From: Claviceps africana
Lineage: Eukaryota; Ascomycota; Sordariomycetes; Hypocreales; Clavicipitaceae
Reading direction: 5' to 3'
Length of the DNA: 64,000 bases
NCBI GenBank assembly: GCA_018360145.1
Contig: SRPY01000018.1
Location: 62,001 to 126,000 of the forward strand
Part shown: one piece after another, positions 24,626 to 38,361 of the stretch
How positions within the stretch are numbered: the stretch's first letter is position 1
How the letters are laid out: each line of letters starts with the position of its first letter
Position numbers and translations under genes: made by a program
The notes under the pieces: model-generated
Told to the model about the DNA's origin: nothing
What the model saw: the letters and a program-made list of their open reading frames with translations, nothing else
Database searches by the model: none

Positions 24626-26194
24626 CGTCCCATCTTGTATTCTTTTGGGCAGGTGCTGCCGGGCAGGTGCCGGGTTGGAGGAGTCACACCGGACGAACAT
24701 TATTTGTGGGCCCAGTCCTGGACTCCTGCCAGACCTCCGCGAACTCGGCGATTCGGCGATTCCATCCACAAGAAAACACCCGATGCGCCATGAAGCCTTT
24801 GCTTTGGTGGGATGCGGGGGTTCTTCATCCCCAAGGTGTGCCTCGGCTCCCATTGCACCGAAGCAGTATCGCTATAGGCAGGGTTGACGTCGCATGTCAT
24901 CCATGGTACGGCACCAGTGCTCGCAAGACGGGCGCTACTCGTTCGTTGTCCACGCATGACTGACTGAGTTGGCAAACCGTCCCAGGAACAACGTCGGTCG
25001 TTGTGTCAGGCCATCCATGGTGGAAGACGGGTGGACGACGGGTGGACGACGGGTGGACGACGGCACTGATAGGAGGCGCTACTTGTGGAATCGTCTACTC
25101 GAGATGACAGAGTCACATTTGGGCGTGATTTCTTTTCCACCGTCTCTTTACGTCCCGTGATGGAGCTCTCGCAAAGGATTCTTGTTATACGTCCAAGTAG
25201 TACTCGGCCAACTTGAGCGAACTCGGCACGTTAGCTGCGTGGTATACATTTGAAGAGACTTTTAAAGCCAAGGTAACTTTATAGAAGAGGCACCCAAGCC
25301 TAGACATTGCTCCCAACTTTATATCATGCTGCTCATCTCCAGAGACGCATTCAGCTGGTCGGATGTCGCCGAGACATTCTTGGCATGGCACCTATAGAAC
25401 CATGTGGTGTAACATGTCCATGCATAGTACATACAACCTTATCCTATGTCCCTGCACTCCACACGCCGGCCGGATCCCGAGTTTGGATACCCCGGCTTTT
25501 CGCCCCCTTTTATATTAGAGTAGTGCTTTCTATCTCGTAAGGCGAGGTCCAGTGATGACGAGCTCGGGGACCCCGTGAAAGCTCAGTCTTTGTGATGGAT
25601 GACGATTTCTCTTACGGTAAAGATGGAAAGAAAGAAGCTTCGCAATACGTCAAGAGCAAAGTCTTGCTAGTAAACACGTCGCGTAGCTTAGTGGAGAAAA
25701 GGAAGTCAACACGACAAGACGGAACAAGGAAAGAAGAACAAACCGAGGCATTCGAGAAATGCAGTCCGAGGGCCCGCCTCGTGGAGACTTGGGCAAAGAA
25801 GAGCACGAGAAAGAAGCATGCATTCAATCATCTGGCCAGAGAGGAGGCAACACCCGCATTGTTGCGGGACTCCAAGAAGGGGCACGCAGCTATGAAAGGG
25901 AATGAAGAGACCATAAAGGTTCTAAATAAGCTAAAAGCTAACAGAACTATCTTAAGTAATAATAATAAGTAAAATAAAAAGCTAAAAGCTAATTATAAGC
26001 TAAAGTAAATAAAGGCTTAAAGAGCTAACTATATAACTTAATATAGTAAGTAACTTAATATCTTTAAGTTAAAAAAAGATAATAGCTTTATTATTAATAA
26101 AAGAAAGGGATCTTTTAAATCTATAATAAAAAGGAGGTAAAAGAATAGATAAAATATAAGTAATTGTATTAGAAATACGGGGTATATAGAGGCT
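24288..26194. other. Gene-poor tail of the island
   Basis: LTN1 upstream region, a T8/A-run at about 24590-24625, and three 11-bp units of GACGGGTGGAC at 25026-25058. A 126-residue Lys/Glu-rich frame at 25592-25972 lacks any recognisable domain and runs into AT-rich sequence. From about 25920 the DNA becomes RIP-like. Confidence 0.5.
25026..25058 (+). repeat. 11-bp tandem repeat, 3 units
   Basis: Three exact copies of GACGGGTGGAC. Confidence 0.9.
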
Positions 26195-26199
26195 ATTGC

Positions 26200-26398
26200 T
26201 GTTACGCGCTAGATACGGCACGTAAAGCGTAGGCATTTGCAATTTATAAAATGTGTTATAAACAATTATAAGAGGAATTATAAAAGAGAACACATATAAG
26301 TTATAAATAGATATATAGTTATATATAGTAATAAAGTTATCTTTCTACTTATATTTTTAAAAATCCTCTTTTTATATAAGGAATTTTATTTTATAATA
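26200..26398 (-). repeat. 3' LTR of element A (199 bp)
   Basis: Same length as the other three LTRs of this family. The outer edge (26200-26235, with TGTTACGCGC) keeps C and G; the inner part is C-to-T/G-to-A degraded. Flanked by ATTGC. Confidence 0.9.
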
Positions 26399-29300
26399 GG
26401 TTTAAGGTATATAAAAAATAAGTCTATTTTAAACTATTTATAAGTAAAAAGAAAATTATAAAACTATATATTACAGTAAACATTAATTAGTCTATATATT
26501 AAGTGAAATAAAAATATAAAATTATAGAAAACTATATATTATAGTAAATACTAGCTATTTCTATATATTAAAGAAAAGAAAATTAATATATAGTATTATA
26601 TATACCTTAAAAATCTTATTAAATAAAATAAAGAAGTAAGATATAAAGTGTAAAATATATAATTAATGTATAAAGAAAATAGAGATATTCTCTATTTTTA
26701 TAGTATATTATATAGACTTTTATACGCTTTTTTTAAAGATAAGTAAAAATATAAAGGTAGATATTATATAAAAGTAAAGTTATAACTACTACCTTTTCTA
26801 TACTATACCTATAATTATTATAGTATAGTTAAAGGTATTAATAGGTTAGTACTTTATAGAAAAAATAATTATTATATAAGAAGGTCTTCTTTCTTTTTTA
26901 TATTAAAAAGGGCGTTATTTTCTTTATCTTTATTAATAAAGGTATCTTTAAATATAGTGTATTCTATATTATAAATACTATATTCTGTATAGCTAAGGAT
27001 ATTTTATTCTTTAAGTTTTATTAGTTCTACTACTTAAAGCTATTTATTAATACTAAGGTTTATTATAAAGCGTTTAAGGTTTTCTTTAAGATTTATTTAA
27101 ATATTATAGTTTATTAAATATAGGCTATATAAATAAATAATTAGTAAGTTTATCCCTTAGAAATAATTAAAATACTTAGTATAGTTATATTTATAAAGGT
27201 TAATGCTAAAAATCCTCTTAACTTCTATAAATAAATAGCTTAAAACTAAGGGAATAACTAGTAATTTATATATATAGTATATAATTTCTATATAAAGTTA
27301 CTTATAATTCTATTACTATTTAATAGCTACTATATAGATAATATACTTTTTATAGATATTAATTACCTTTAAGGTGTTAATATCTACTATATAAAGGCTA
27401 TAATTAATTTACTCTTTAGTAAATTAAAGGGCTTATTTATTTATACTATAAATTATATAAATTTATAATTTAGTTTAAGATCTCTAATAAATAAGCAGAG
27501 AATTAATATAAAATAGTAAGTATCTATAAAAAGAAGTGTTATTTATAATTTAATTAATAGTATCTTAGAATTCTATAAAGGTAAGTTACTAAATCTATTT
27601 ATATATAAAGCAATTATTTAGAAAATAGAAGCAAATTTATATAAATATTATTATTTTAAATATATTACACTTATATTTAAAGAAACTTTACTTTATTTAA
27701 AGGGATTTTAATTTATTACTTCTTACACTTATAGCTTTAAAGTATTTATAAAAATATAGATATATTTAATAATTATTACTTTCTTTAGTAAGTTCCCTTA
27801 AAATATAGTAGTTAATATATTTTATAAAGCTATTAGTAATTAAACTTTATTATTTATTCTTAATAAAGATCTTTTTAATAAAAGTAAAGATATTTTCTTA
27901 AAGTTAAACTAAGGCTTTTATATTAAGCTTAGCAATATATTAATAGAACTTTTAAGTAATAAAGTGCTAGGTTTATTAATATTCCTAATATAAAAACTAA
28001 ATTTAGTTAAGTAGCTAAACTTAATAAATATTACTTAAAAGTATATAGTTTTACCTCTATAAATAAGCTAGCTTATAAATAATAAAGTCTTAATATTAAA
28101 TTCTTCTATTATTATAGATTATTTTTAAAACTAAAGCACTTTATTTAATAGCCTTACCTTTATTAACTATAGTAGTAATACACTTAATATACTACTATAT
28201 AGTGTTATAGCTTTAATTCACTTTTTAATAAATAATATCTTATTTCTTAGTTATTATTTTAATATATAAATTATATTTCTACTATAAAAGTTTATAAAAC
28301 TTATAAAAAGATAAAAGGAAGTATATATTTAAGCTAAAAAATATTAAAAGTAGCTAAAAGAAATTAAAAGGAGATAATAAAGAAGAGAGTAAAGAAAAGA
28401 ATAAAAGAAAAAGGGAAAGAGAGATAGTAATAAAATAAAGGAAAAGAAATATTAATTATAGTAAGTAGCTAGTTAATATAGCTATAAGCTAAGTAAAAGG
28501 GGTAATTTACTTTATTTTTACCTTTATTAAGCTTAATATAGCTTTATAAATAATATATAGTATTTCTATTATAAATATATTTATTTTTACTTTTATTAAG
28601 CTTAATATAGCTTTATAGGCAATATATAGTGTTTCTATTATAAATATACTAAAGCTATAAAAAAGTATAGTTTTATAAAAGAAATATAATAGCCTCTTAG
28701 CTTAGTAGAGTATTTAATAAAATTAGAGTAAGGGATTGTTATAATAGCTAGGTTACTATATATCTTTATATATAAAGGTTATAGGGCATTCTATAGCTAA
28801 TTATAGTGTTATAGCTTTATAGCTAATAAAGTCTTTACTTAAAGAAAAGCAGTTATTTATAAGTAAATATATTTCTTTATACTTTATTAATCTTAGGTTT
28901 CTATATACTATATTATTTAAATATATTAAGGCGTTATAGTATTACTTTTAAAACTTATAGTTTTTTATAGAAGGTGCCTATTCCCTACTTTTTATATTTA
29001 AAAATGCCTTAAAGGCTAGAGTAATAATCTATAACGTTAGTTTAAAATTTAATTAAGGTGATTTTTAACTTAATAGTTACTATATTAGCAGTAAAATCTA
29101 CCTTTAAGCGTTTATAGGTTCTTTATAAAAGATTATTATTATTAGCTTTATTAGCATTAATAGGTTAGAAACTAGTCCCTAAAGGCATAATTATAGGCTA
29201 TAGTGTTTTTATAGCTTAAATCTATAAACTTAATATACTAATATTTATATAAAGTTAGGTTTATACCTTAGTATTGCTAATAATACTAGTTTCTACTATT

Positions 29301-29502
29301 ATTAAATATAATACTAGCTTTTTAATATTAGTATTAGTAAGGATAGCGTCTTTAAGTAAAATAAACTAAAAGGTTTTATTAAAAGTAAGGCTATAAATAT
29401 AAAAAAGGTTAAGGATTAAGGTAAAGAAAGCCTTTACTTTTCCTTATAGGTATATTATAGCTTTACTATAGTTTTTTAAAGTTAAATTATTAGCTAAGCT
29501 AG
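26399..29502. pseudogene. Degraded distal region of element A, arm 1
   Basis: Reverse complement of 54252-57656 in element B, collinear apart from the LTR inserted in B. No intact frame. Read on the plus strand (antisense to gag-pol), 28290-28440 gives a basic, coiled-coil-like stretch of IKRRQQRREQRKEQKKKE type. Neither strand can be assigned a family with confidence. Confidence 0.6.
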
Positions 29503-29798
29503 TGTGATGGATTCGAGCTGGTGGCTCGGATCCTAGATATATAATAATGCAGGAAGGGCTTATCGGCTTTATTAGAAAAGGATAGGGGATATATACCACC
29601 TATAGGGCCCTACTATGCTTCTATAAGGACTGTTCTTAGTAGGGCCCTATTAAGACTCTATTAAGTAAGTGTATAAAGATCTAAAAGTATATAAATTAAT
29701 AAAAAAAAAAGAGAGATAAAGAACTTCCTTTCTTTTTATAGTTAATAATAACTTTATTAATATTAAATTACAGTAGCTATTTAAGTTAGTTTATAATA
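29503..29798 (+). repeat. 5' LTR of the chromodomain gypsy element (296 bp)
   Basis: First half well preserved (TGTGATGGATTCGAGCTGG), second half RIP-degraded, ending TTATAATA where the 3' LTR has CTATAACA. Confidence 0.92.
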
Positions 29799-31279
29799 TT
29801 TATTAACTATTAATAAATATAGTAAAGTTAATATAGACTTAATAAATAATAACTATTAAGGTTAACTTAGTAATATTTATAAACTACACTTTCTTTAGGA
29901 AATAGTTATATAATATAAGGTATAATTAGTAGAGATATACCTTTATATAGTAGCAGTAAAGGCAGTAATATAGGGCGCTATATTTATAATCTTTATAATA
30001 ACTATAGTCTCTATATTAAAATAGCTTAAGTGTAAACCGCTCTTTATAGAAATACTATATAATAGTAATAAAGCCTTTTTTTAAATATAGTAAAGCTTTA
30101 TAGCTTATAAATTAAAGGCTAACTTAGACTTTATTAGTATTAATTATAATAAATAGTTTTTAATTTATTAAAACTTAAGCTTAAAAATATAGAAATATAT
30201 TACTTTATTTTTTAAATTAAGGTATACCTTTAAGTATAACCTTTAATACTTTCTTTAATACTTTAATAGTATATTTATAAACCTTTACTAAAAGAAATAA
30301 GTAATCTTTAAATTAAATTAGCTTAAATAGTATATAAATAAGTATTTTAATAACTTTTATATTTATTTTAAGTAAAAGCTTATTTTTACTAAAGGTATTA
30401 ATTAAATAAATATAGTAAAACTCTTTAAGCTTTATACTATACTTAATAAATATATATATAACTATTATATAGGCTATAATATCCTTTATAATAATTATTA
30501 TAGAGTAGTTAAATATTACTATAGTATTGCTTTAAATATTAACTCTTACTACTTAAAAGAATATATTAAAGCTTATTAATATAGTTACTAAGCTTAGAAC
30601 TATAAAGGGGATGTTTTTATAATTAATATTAATACTACTATCTTTAAAAACACTACTTTAAAGATAGGTAAAGGGCTTATAAAAAATAAAGCTTAAAGTA
30701 AAATATCTTACTTAATAAAGGGTAAATAGGCGCTATAGGTAGAATAGAATATTATTAAATAGTAGCGCTAAGTAGGCTAGTGCTTATATTATAGTGTAGT
30801 AAAATACTATATTTAAAGTTATAACCCTCTTTTTATTTATTACTTAAATAAAGTAGCTATTTAAATATATAAGGTTTTTAATAAAGAGATAGTAAGTAAA
30901 CCTTTTAAGTTTAATTTAAAAAAAAAGATACCTACTACTTAAGTCTTAATAGTAGGCATTAATTTAGTAATAAATTATATTATTAAGTTTCTAATAACTT
31001 AGTGTATTTATATAGAGAGATAGAAGGCTATATAAAGGAACCGCTATTTCTCCTACCTATTCTCTATAATAACACTATATTCTTTATTATTTAAGTTAAT
31101 AGTAGTTATAATAGTTTTACTACTATAAGTAAATATATTATATAATACCTAAAACTTTAGTATATCCCCCTCTTTATATTATATTAGGTTACTATAGTAG
31201 TAGAAGCTACCTTAGAATAGAACTAAGCCTTTATAAAGCGCCTATATATTACCTACTTAGTTTACTTTATAGCTAATAT

Positions 31280-31951
31280 TGTTATGGTCTAGCCCGATTG
31301 GGCTATCGCGAGTGTCAAGCGCAGACATAGTGGGGTTAGCACATCCTTTGCTAGCTACGTGCCAGCTGCACTAGTTAGCTAGGATAAAAGGATATATATT
31401 AATTAGAGTTACAGGTCTCTAGTTAATTAACACTTATATTGCTAGTTATATATAGGGCTTAGTAACCGCCGCTAGCTGCAGGCTAAGCTAGGCTAGGTTA
31501 AAGACCTAGCCTATTATATAGCTCCCCACTAGGGCCCTGTAACGCCCCACTAGCCCCACATCCCTCTACCCTTTAAGCAATACTTACACATCCCTTAAGA
31601 CCTACTTATTGCCTAATTAGGTTTTATAAGCCTAAGCTAAGTCCCCGCTACGCCTGTTACAACTATATATAGCTAGCGGGACTTAAACCTATAACCTAAA
31701 ACTCTAATTAACTGTTATAGTCTAGCTTAATTAGGCTATTATAAGTATTAGGTATAAATATAGTGGGGTTAGTATATCCTTTACTAGCTATATACTAGCT
31801 GCACTAGTTAGCTAGGACAAAAGGATATATATTAATTAGAGTTACAGGTCTCTAGTCAATTAACACTTATATTGCCGGTCGTACGTAGGGCTTGGCAACC
31901 GCCGCCAGCTGCAGGCTAAGCTAGGCTAGGTCAAAGACCTAGCCCATCACA
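31280..31951. mobile_element. TRIM-like miniature LTR element, 672 bp
   Basis: Two 239-bp direct LTRs (31280-31518 and 31713-31951; TGTTATGGTCTAGCCCGATT ... CCCATCACA) around a 194-bp core with no coding capacity, flanked by TSD AATAT (31275-31279 and 31952-31956). The core holds CGGGACTTAAACC, whose reverse complement resembles a tRNA T-arm/B-box. Inserted into the chromodomain gypsy element. Orientation is not certain. Confidence 0.9.
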
Positions 31952-32579
31952 AATATTAATAAATAGGTATTCTCTATTATAGCCTATATAATCCTAAGTC
32001 TTTTATATAACTATATCTTTAAATTACCTTAGTTATTATAAAATAAAATTAAGATTTACACTGCTTAATGCTATTTTATTATAAAAGCCTAATTAAGCCT
32101 TTAAGTTTAGGCTTTAAATAGCTACTATATTTCTATCTCTACTATAGTAGTATTAGGATCTATTTATATAGCTTTAGTATAATATATAGCTAAATTAAAT
32201 ATATCTATTACCTTTATAGTAATAAGTTTAAAAGAGATTAATACTATTTTATTAAATATAATAAATAGCTCTATCCCTTTAAATAATAATATTACTATAT
32301 AGCTTCTACTTAAGTTATAGAATTTTATAAATGTCTTTAGTAAAGAGAAAGCAAGTGCCTTTCTACTATATTAAAGCTATTTAAATTACTATATACACTT
32401 ATAAAATAACCTTAATAGCTCTGCTTTAGAACTTTTATAGGCGTTACTATATAATATACCTTATAATTAGCTTTTTAAAATTTAGAAATAAATTATAGAC
32501 TTAATAAATAAAGGGTAAATTTAAGTATTATTCTCTTTAATTATAGTACTAGTCCTTTTTATTAAAAAGGTAAGTAAAG

Positions 32580-33700
32580 GATAGCGATTTTATATTAATT
32601 ATTATGCCTTAAATAAGGTTATAAACTAAAACTAATACCTATTACTATTAGTAAAGGAGACCCTATAATCTTTAATAAAGGCTAAATAGTTTATAAAGCT
32701 TAATATTTATATAGCCTTCTATTGTCTATAAGTAGCAGTAAAGGATAAATACCTTATAGCTTTTTATATATAATTTAGCCTCTTTAAGTGGCTTATCTAT
32801 CTCTTTAGCTTAGCTAAAGCCTTAGCTATATTTTAACGTTATATTAATAGCGCCTTAAGTAATACCTTTAAGCTATATATTACTACTTACCTTAATAATA
32901 TTTTAATTTATATTAATAGGTCCTAAAAGGATTATATTTAGTGTATATAAAAGGTTCTCTCTTACCTTTATAAGGCAGGCCTCTACTTTAATATTAGTAA
33001 ATATACCTTTAGTGTAAAGGAGATAAAGTACTTAAGGTTTATTATCTATATAAAGCATAAGCTTTATTTAAACCTAAAGAAAATTATAGCTATTTATAAC
33101 TAAAAGGCCTCTATTAAGGTATAAAGGGTTTAAAGCTTCTTTAATTTTATAAACTTCTACTAGGAATTTATAGCTAGCTTCTTTAACTTTATTAGCCTAC
33201 TCCTTACACTTACTAAAAAGAGTATATTATTTATTTAATTAGTAAAATATAAAGCTGCTTTTACTGCCTTAAAGAATGTATTTATTATATACTTAATCTT
33301 AACTTAATAGGATTTTAAAAGAGACACTATAGTTAAAGCTAATATCTTAAAGAAAGCTTTAAAGGGTTACCTATCTTAATATAATAAAGAAGGTATTCTA
33401 TAATTAGTAGCCTACTACTTAGCCTACTTATTAAGTGCTAAGCGGAATTATATAATTTATAATAAAGAACTATTAAATATTATCTCTTACCTTAAAGCTT
33501 AATTAATTAAATTATATAGTATAGCTTAACTATTTATAATCTTTATTAACTATAAAAACCTAAAGTACTTTACTAATTTATATAAGATATTAAAATAGTA
33601 AGTATAATAGGTAGAAATACTAATGCTTTTTAACTTCTACCTTTATTACTGCCTTAGCTTATAGGCTACTAAATTAAACGCCCTTTTATAATATAAATAA
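32580..33700 (+). pseudogene. Decayed reverse transcriptase / RNase H of the gypsy element
   Basis: The plus-strand frame retains family landmarks with stops at Gln positions: ALNKVIN near 32610, FSLAKALAIF*RYIN near 32800-32850 (expected FGLANAPATFQRYI type), and YLNNILIY at 32888-32911 where YLDDILIY is expected. Both catalytic Asp codons changed by TpG to TpA. Downstream, YLRFI and LLTLTKK match the connection and RNase H region. Confidence 0.85.
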
Positions 33701-34099
33701 AATAAAAGCTATAACTTTACTAATCTTTAAAGCTTAGTTTACTTTATTTTAATTTCTACTATTAATATATAGAGGGAATATTAACTTAGCCTTACTTAAA
33801 ATTCTATTAAAACTTCTATAGCTACTTTAGCCTTAATAGTACTGCTATTTAAATATAAGCTATTTTTAGAGGAGTATATTAAGGACCTTTAGGACTAAGC
33901 CTTAGTAATAGACTTAACTTACTATATAAAGCTATAAGCCTTATATAATAAAGTATAGTGTTTTCTATTTAAAGCTACTACTAAAGCCTAAATAGGAGAT
34001 TATAGTATTAATATCTATAGAGCGTTATTATTCTAAAGGTAATTATAAATATTATAATATAAGCCCTTTATAACTATATTAATTTAATGTATATATAAT

Positions 34100-35320
34100 T
34101 CTTCTTTACTAAAATATTTAAAAAAAAATGTAACCTTTTAAGCCTTTTATTATAACTTCTATTAAAATAGAATATTTATTAATATAGTGTAGTATATCTA
34201 TAACTACTTTTACTATAAAGGATATAAGAGCTATAAGCTTTAATAGAGCCACCTTTAGCTAATTTTAGTGCTAAACTATTATTAATTTTAAATCTTAGTT
34301 AATTTTATAATAAAGCTACCTATTTTTAATAACTAAGCACTATAGTACTTTATAGTTATTATAAACTATCTCTTTAAATATATTTAGCTAAAGGCAATAG
34401 TAAGTATAATAGCTAAAGAGTACACTACTTAATTTCTATTTTATTAATAGCATTTCTATAGTTTCCTTTATAGTATTATTTTTAATTATAGTTTAAATTA
34501 AATTAACTCCTTTTAGTTTACCCTTTACTTCTTAATAAAGACTAAATAGTTACTCTCTACTATTTATTATCTTTAAATAAATAAAGGTATAAAGTAAATA
34601 AACTAAAAAGTATAGGTAGCTCTTTATATAATAATAGGATTTTTATAATATAATTAACTATTTTACCTTTCTATTTACTAGCTAGTATTAAATAACTATA
34701 TGTCTATAATAACTAAAATAAGCGTAAGTATAGCAACCTATAGTTATAATATAGAACTAATTTAATACCTATTAAAATTACCTTAAAGCTATATATCCCC
34801 TAAAGGCTATATAGTTTAATTCCTTAAGTATATTTAGAAGGGTATATAATAAGCCTAAGTAGTAATTAACTTTACTTAATAATGCTAATAAAATACCTTA
34901 AATAAATTATAACACTTTACTAAGCGTTTTTAGGTTAAGGATCTTATATAGCTTAATCTATAATATATTAAGACTAACTATTTTAATTATAAGCTTAATT
35001 AAGTTATAGTAAAATACTATATCCTTAAGGTCTCTATATCTTTTACTATATACCTTAATATCTTAAGTAATATTTATTTAATCTTTTATATTAATCTTAT
35101 TAAATATATAGTAAATAACCCTTTACTTTCTTAAATAGTTTAAAATATATACCTAAACCTACTTTTATTAGTATTTAAAAAGGACACTACTTTAATAAAA
35201 TATATAGTTAAAGAGGTCTTAGTAGCTAAAAACGCTTAAGGTAGGGGCTAATAATATAATATTTTAGTTAAATAAGTAAGCTATAAATAACTTATATAGA
35301 AGCCTTTAGAATTTATAAAG
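34100..35320 (+). pseudogene. Decayed integrase with C-terminal chromodomain
   Basis: Relics of the integrase core (VDFITKLPIF-like near 34300 and a YYLQINKGIKQINQ-like segment at about 34555-34605, family form YHPQTDGQTER). Then YIVKEVLVAKNAQGRGQQY near 35200, matching the start of a chromodomain (EVEEILDxRxxRGRxQYLVKW form). Stops fall at expected Gln positions. Confidence 0.75.
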
Positions 35321-37553
35321 GATATAAAGATATTAATGTAATTTAAATTACAGTAAAGGGATATATATTTCTATAATAAACTTATTATATAATAATAGAG
35401 TTTAATTTTATATCTACTTAAAGGCCTATTTAAACTTAAATAAAATTCTATAATATATCCTACTTTTACTTTATTTACTATTAATAACTATAATTATTAT
35501 CTTTATTAAATCTATTCTCTTTATTATCCTCCTTACCCTTTATTTAATTTAGTAATAAAGGCTACTATAGACTTTTATATTACTCTACCCTTTATATAAA
35601 GGGAAATAATAAAGGTATCTATATTATAAATATAGTAAGTAAAGTATAAATAGGTATTATTATTATAGCTTACTACTAAGATTAATACTAAGTATATAAA
35701 TAATACTAATAGCTAAAGCTATTATAAAGAGGTAGGTAGGTTTTAATTAGAAATTATTAAAGCAGTAGTATAGTAATAAATATATATTATATAGCGCTAT
35801 ACTTAGCCTATATTAAATTAATAATATTAGAGATAGAGATATAAAGGTTTTAAAATATATAAAGGCTAAATAAGTTAAAGGCTAGTAGTAAAAGAGAGAT
35901 AAACTTAGATATACTTAAATATATATATAATGCCTAAGGAGAGGCACTATAGAAGGTAATAAATAATTATTATACTTTAAAATATATATATTTAACGCGC
36001 TTTAAAGTCTATAAAGGGGTAGTTATATTATAAATAGCGCCTTTAATATAGTATAAAGAGTAATTAATATAAAATATAATATTTTAAAGGGCAGTAAGCT
36101 ATTTTTAAATATCTTTTAAAGTATTAAATAAAGGAGTAATAATATAGTTTATTATTAAAATAATATTTAAAAAGGTAGGGGTATTACTTAAAGAGGTAGG
36201 GGTTTTTAAAATATTAAACTAGCTATTTATATCTATTAAAGGCGCTAAAGGTATATAAATAAGGGGTAGCCTTTAAAAGGGTATACTAAGTGTAATAAAT
36301 AGCGTTATTATAAAGGCTAAGGTAAAGGTAGTAGTAGTGTTAGCTATAGAGGCAATAAATATAAAGGTAGTAGTAGTAGTAGTAAAAATATTTTTAACTT
36401 TTTAGTTAAATAATTATTATTATTAGTATAGAGATAGGCACTTTACTTACTTTAAAAATATCTTTCTTAGCTAAGTAAAGCTAGGTTTTAGCTAAATATA
36501 TTAAAATAGTATACTAAAAGTAGCGAGATAGTAGGGATAGTTAATAGTAATATTATAATAAATAGTATTTATTATATTATAAATAAAACAGTGTAATTAT
36601 AAATTAATAGCTAACTATTTATACCTTTAGTTATAAATATAATAGTATTACTTATAAAATATATATAAGTTATCTTTAATTAAAAGGCAGCGGAGTATAC
36701 TATTTATAGTAATATAAATAAAGTATAAGAAATATAATAAAGTTGTTTATTAGTAAATAAAAAACTATTTATCTTTAAAGTTACCTTAAATTAAGTACTC
36801 TCTTAATATATATAGTAAATTCTCCTTTATAGAGATATTAGTAAGAGTAAGGGTAGATATTTTACTAAAATATATTAAGTTAGCTCTATATCTATATAGA
36901 ATATATATACTACTTATATAAATATATAATAAGTTAAATACTAAAATATAAAAAGCAAGCTATATTAATAAAGGTAGTAGTAGATTTATATGTAAAGGGC
37001 AGGATAAGGAATAGTAGTGTAAAGTAACTATTAAGATAGTATTATAAAAAGAATATAAAGAGTATTAAAAAAAAAAAAATTAAAAACTAAGTAAGTAAAG
37101 GGTATACTATTAAGATAAGAATTAATAGAAAGGGGGGGGATTTTAAAGGGGTTTTTATACTTACTATAGACCCTTAAAGTAATTATAAGTAAAAGGCTAT
37201 TTATTATTATTTTATTTTACTAATCTCCTATATAATAGGCGTTAGGCGTTTAAGCTATTAATGTTACCTAACCTTTTCTATTTTAGCCGCTGCTAGTGCT
37301 AAGACGCTATTAAGCTAATAAGATCTTAAGGGCTAACGCTAATAAACTAACTAAGGCAGGGGGGGGGGGTGTGTAGTATAGTAACTATAGGTATGCGCTA
37401 TAAAGATAAATATACTATAGCTAGGAGGTACGCTTTTAAAACACACTTCTTTTATTAATAAATTGCTTTATATATCTTACTTTAGTGTAGGTATATATAT
37501 TACACTATTAATAGTATAAGGGAGCGGTAATATAAAGGGTAAGAAGGGGGCTA

Positions 37554-37849
37554 TATAATAGATTTAAGCTAGTGGCTTAGATCCTAAATATATAATAATA
37601 TAGAAAGGGCTTATTAGCTTTATTAAGAAAGGATAGAGGATATATACTACCTATAGAGCCCTATTATACTCCTATAAGGACCGTTCTTAATAGAGCCCTA
37701 CTAGGACTTTATTAAGTAAGTGTATAGAGATTTAGAAATATATAAACTAATAGGAGGAAGAGAGGGATAGAGAAATTCCCTTCTCCTTATAGTTAATAAT
37801 AACTCTATTAACGCTAGATTACAGTAGCCATCTAGGCCAGTCTATAACA
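37554..37849 (+). repeat. 3' LTR of the chromodomain gypsy element (296 bp)
   Basis: Mirror image of the 5' LTR in preservation: first half RIP-degraded (TATAATAGATTTAAGC), second half intact (CATCTAGGCCAGTCTATAACA in parts). Confidence 0.92.
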
Positions 37850-38070
37850 GCTAGTAAATATTACTATTATAGTAGTGTTTTCTCTTTTATAGTTATTCTC
37901 CTTTATTCTATAAACTTTCTTCTCTATTTTAATAAATCTTTAGGTTAAGTTTTAGAACTTACTATTAAACTCTATAAAGTATTTAAGTAATATAGCGCTA
38001 AGGATTTATATAAGGTTAGCCCTTTATATTATAGTAAAGGAGCCTATAATAGTATTATTAATATACTTTT

Positions 38071-38361
38071 TGTTATGGACTGGCCTAGAGGCGTGCTGCT
38101 TTCTAGCGTTAATAAAGTTTATATTAATCTTACCCCCCCCTAAAAGAGGGCGAAGAGTAAAGAGAAACTATTCTAGTTTATATAGGCATTCACTTAAGAA
38201 GACGCTTAGGGTTTCATCTAGCCTTATTAGGTCTCCCTTATGGGATTGTAACGGTTCTACTAGGTTATTCTTATAGAACTGTAACGGTCCCGTTGCGGCT
38301 CTATAACGCTTCCCTTACCGTTACCACTATACATCCAAGCTGGCAGCTCGGATCCATCACA
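38071..38361. mobile_element. Solo LTR, 291 bp, with chimeric interior
   Basis: Begins TGTTATGGACTGGCCTAGA and ends GGATCCATCACA, the same termini as the 296-bp LTR family, but the middle (about 38110-38335) differs. TSD CTTTT (38066-38070, 38362-38366). Empty site in element B near 54040. Unmutated CpG and CpA indicate little or no RIP. Confidence 0.88.

Larger units (their letters stand above)
29503..37849 (+). mobile_element. Chromodomain-type Ty3/gypsy retrotransposon, 8347 bp, RIP-degraded
   Basis: Direct 296-bp LTRs at 29503-29798 and 37554-37849 (TGTGATGG...TCTATAACA), 5-bp TSD GCTAG at 29498-29502 and 37850-37854, and a polypurine tract AAGAAGGGGG at 37541-37550 just before the 3' LTR, so it reads on the plus strand. 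Decayed pol is recognisable: RT and RNase H at about 32580-33700, then integrase and a chromodomain-like end at about 34100-35320. Some 2.2 kb of unassigned sequence lies between the chromodomain and the 3' LTR. A TRIM sits at 31280-31951. The uninterrupted target survives at 54240-54265 in element B. Confidence 0.92.

Noticed and set aside
25592..25972. 126-codon plus-strand frame starting MMDDDFSYGK
   Set aside because: No recognised domain, Lys/Glu/Thr-rich, ends within RIP-like sequence; not supported as a gene, though a short orphan cannot be excluded.
38070..38276. 68-codon frame
   Set aside because: Lies entirely within the 291-bp solo LTR.
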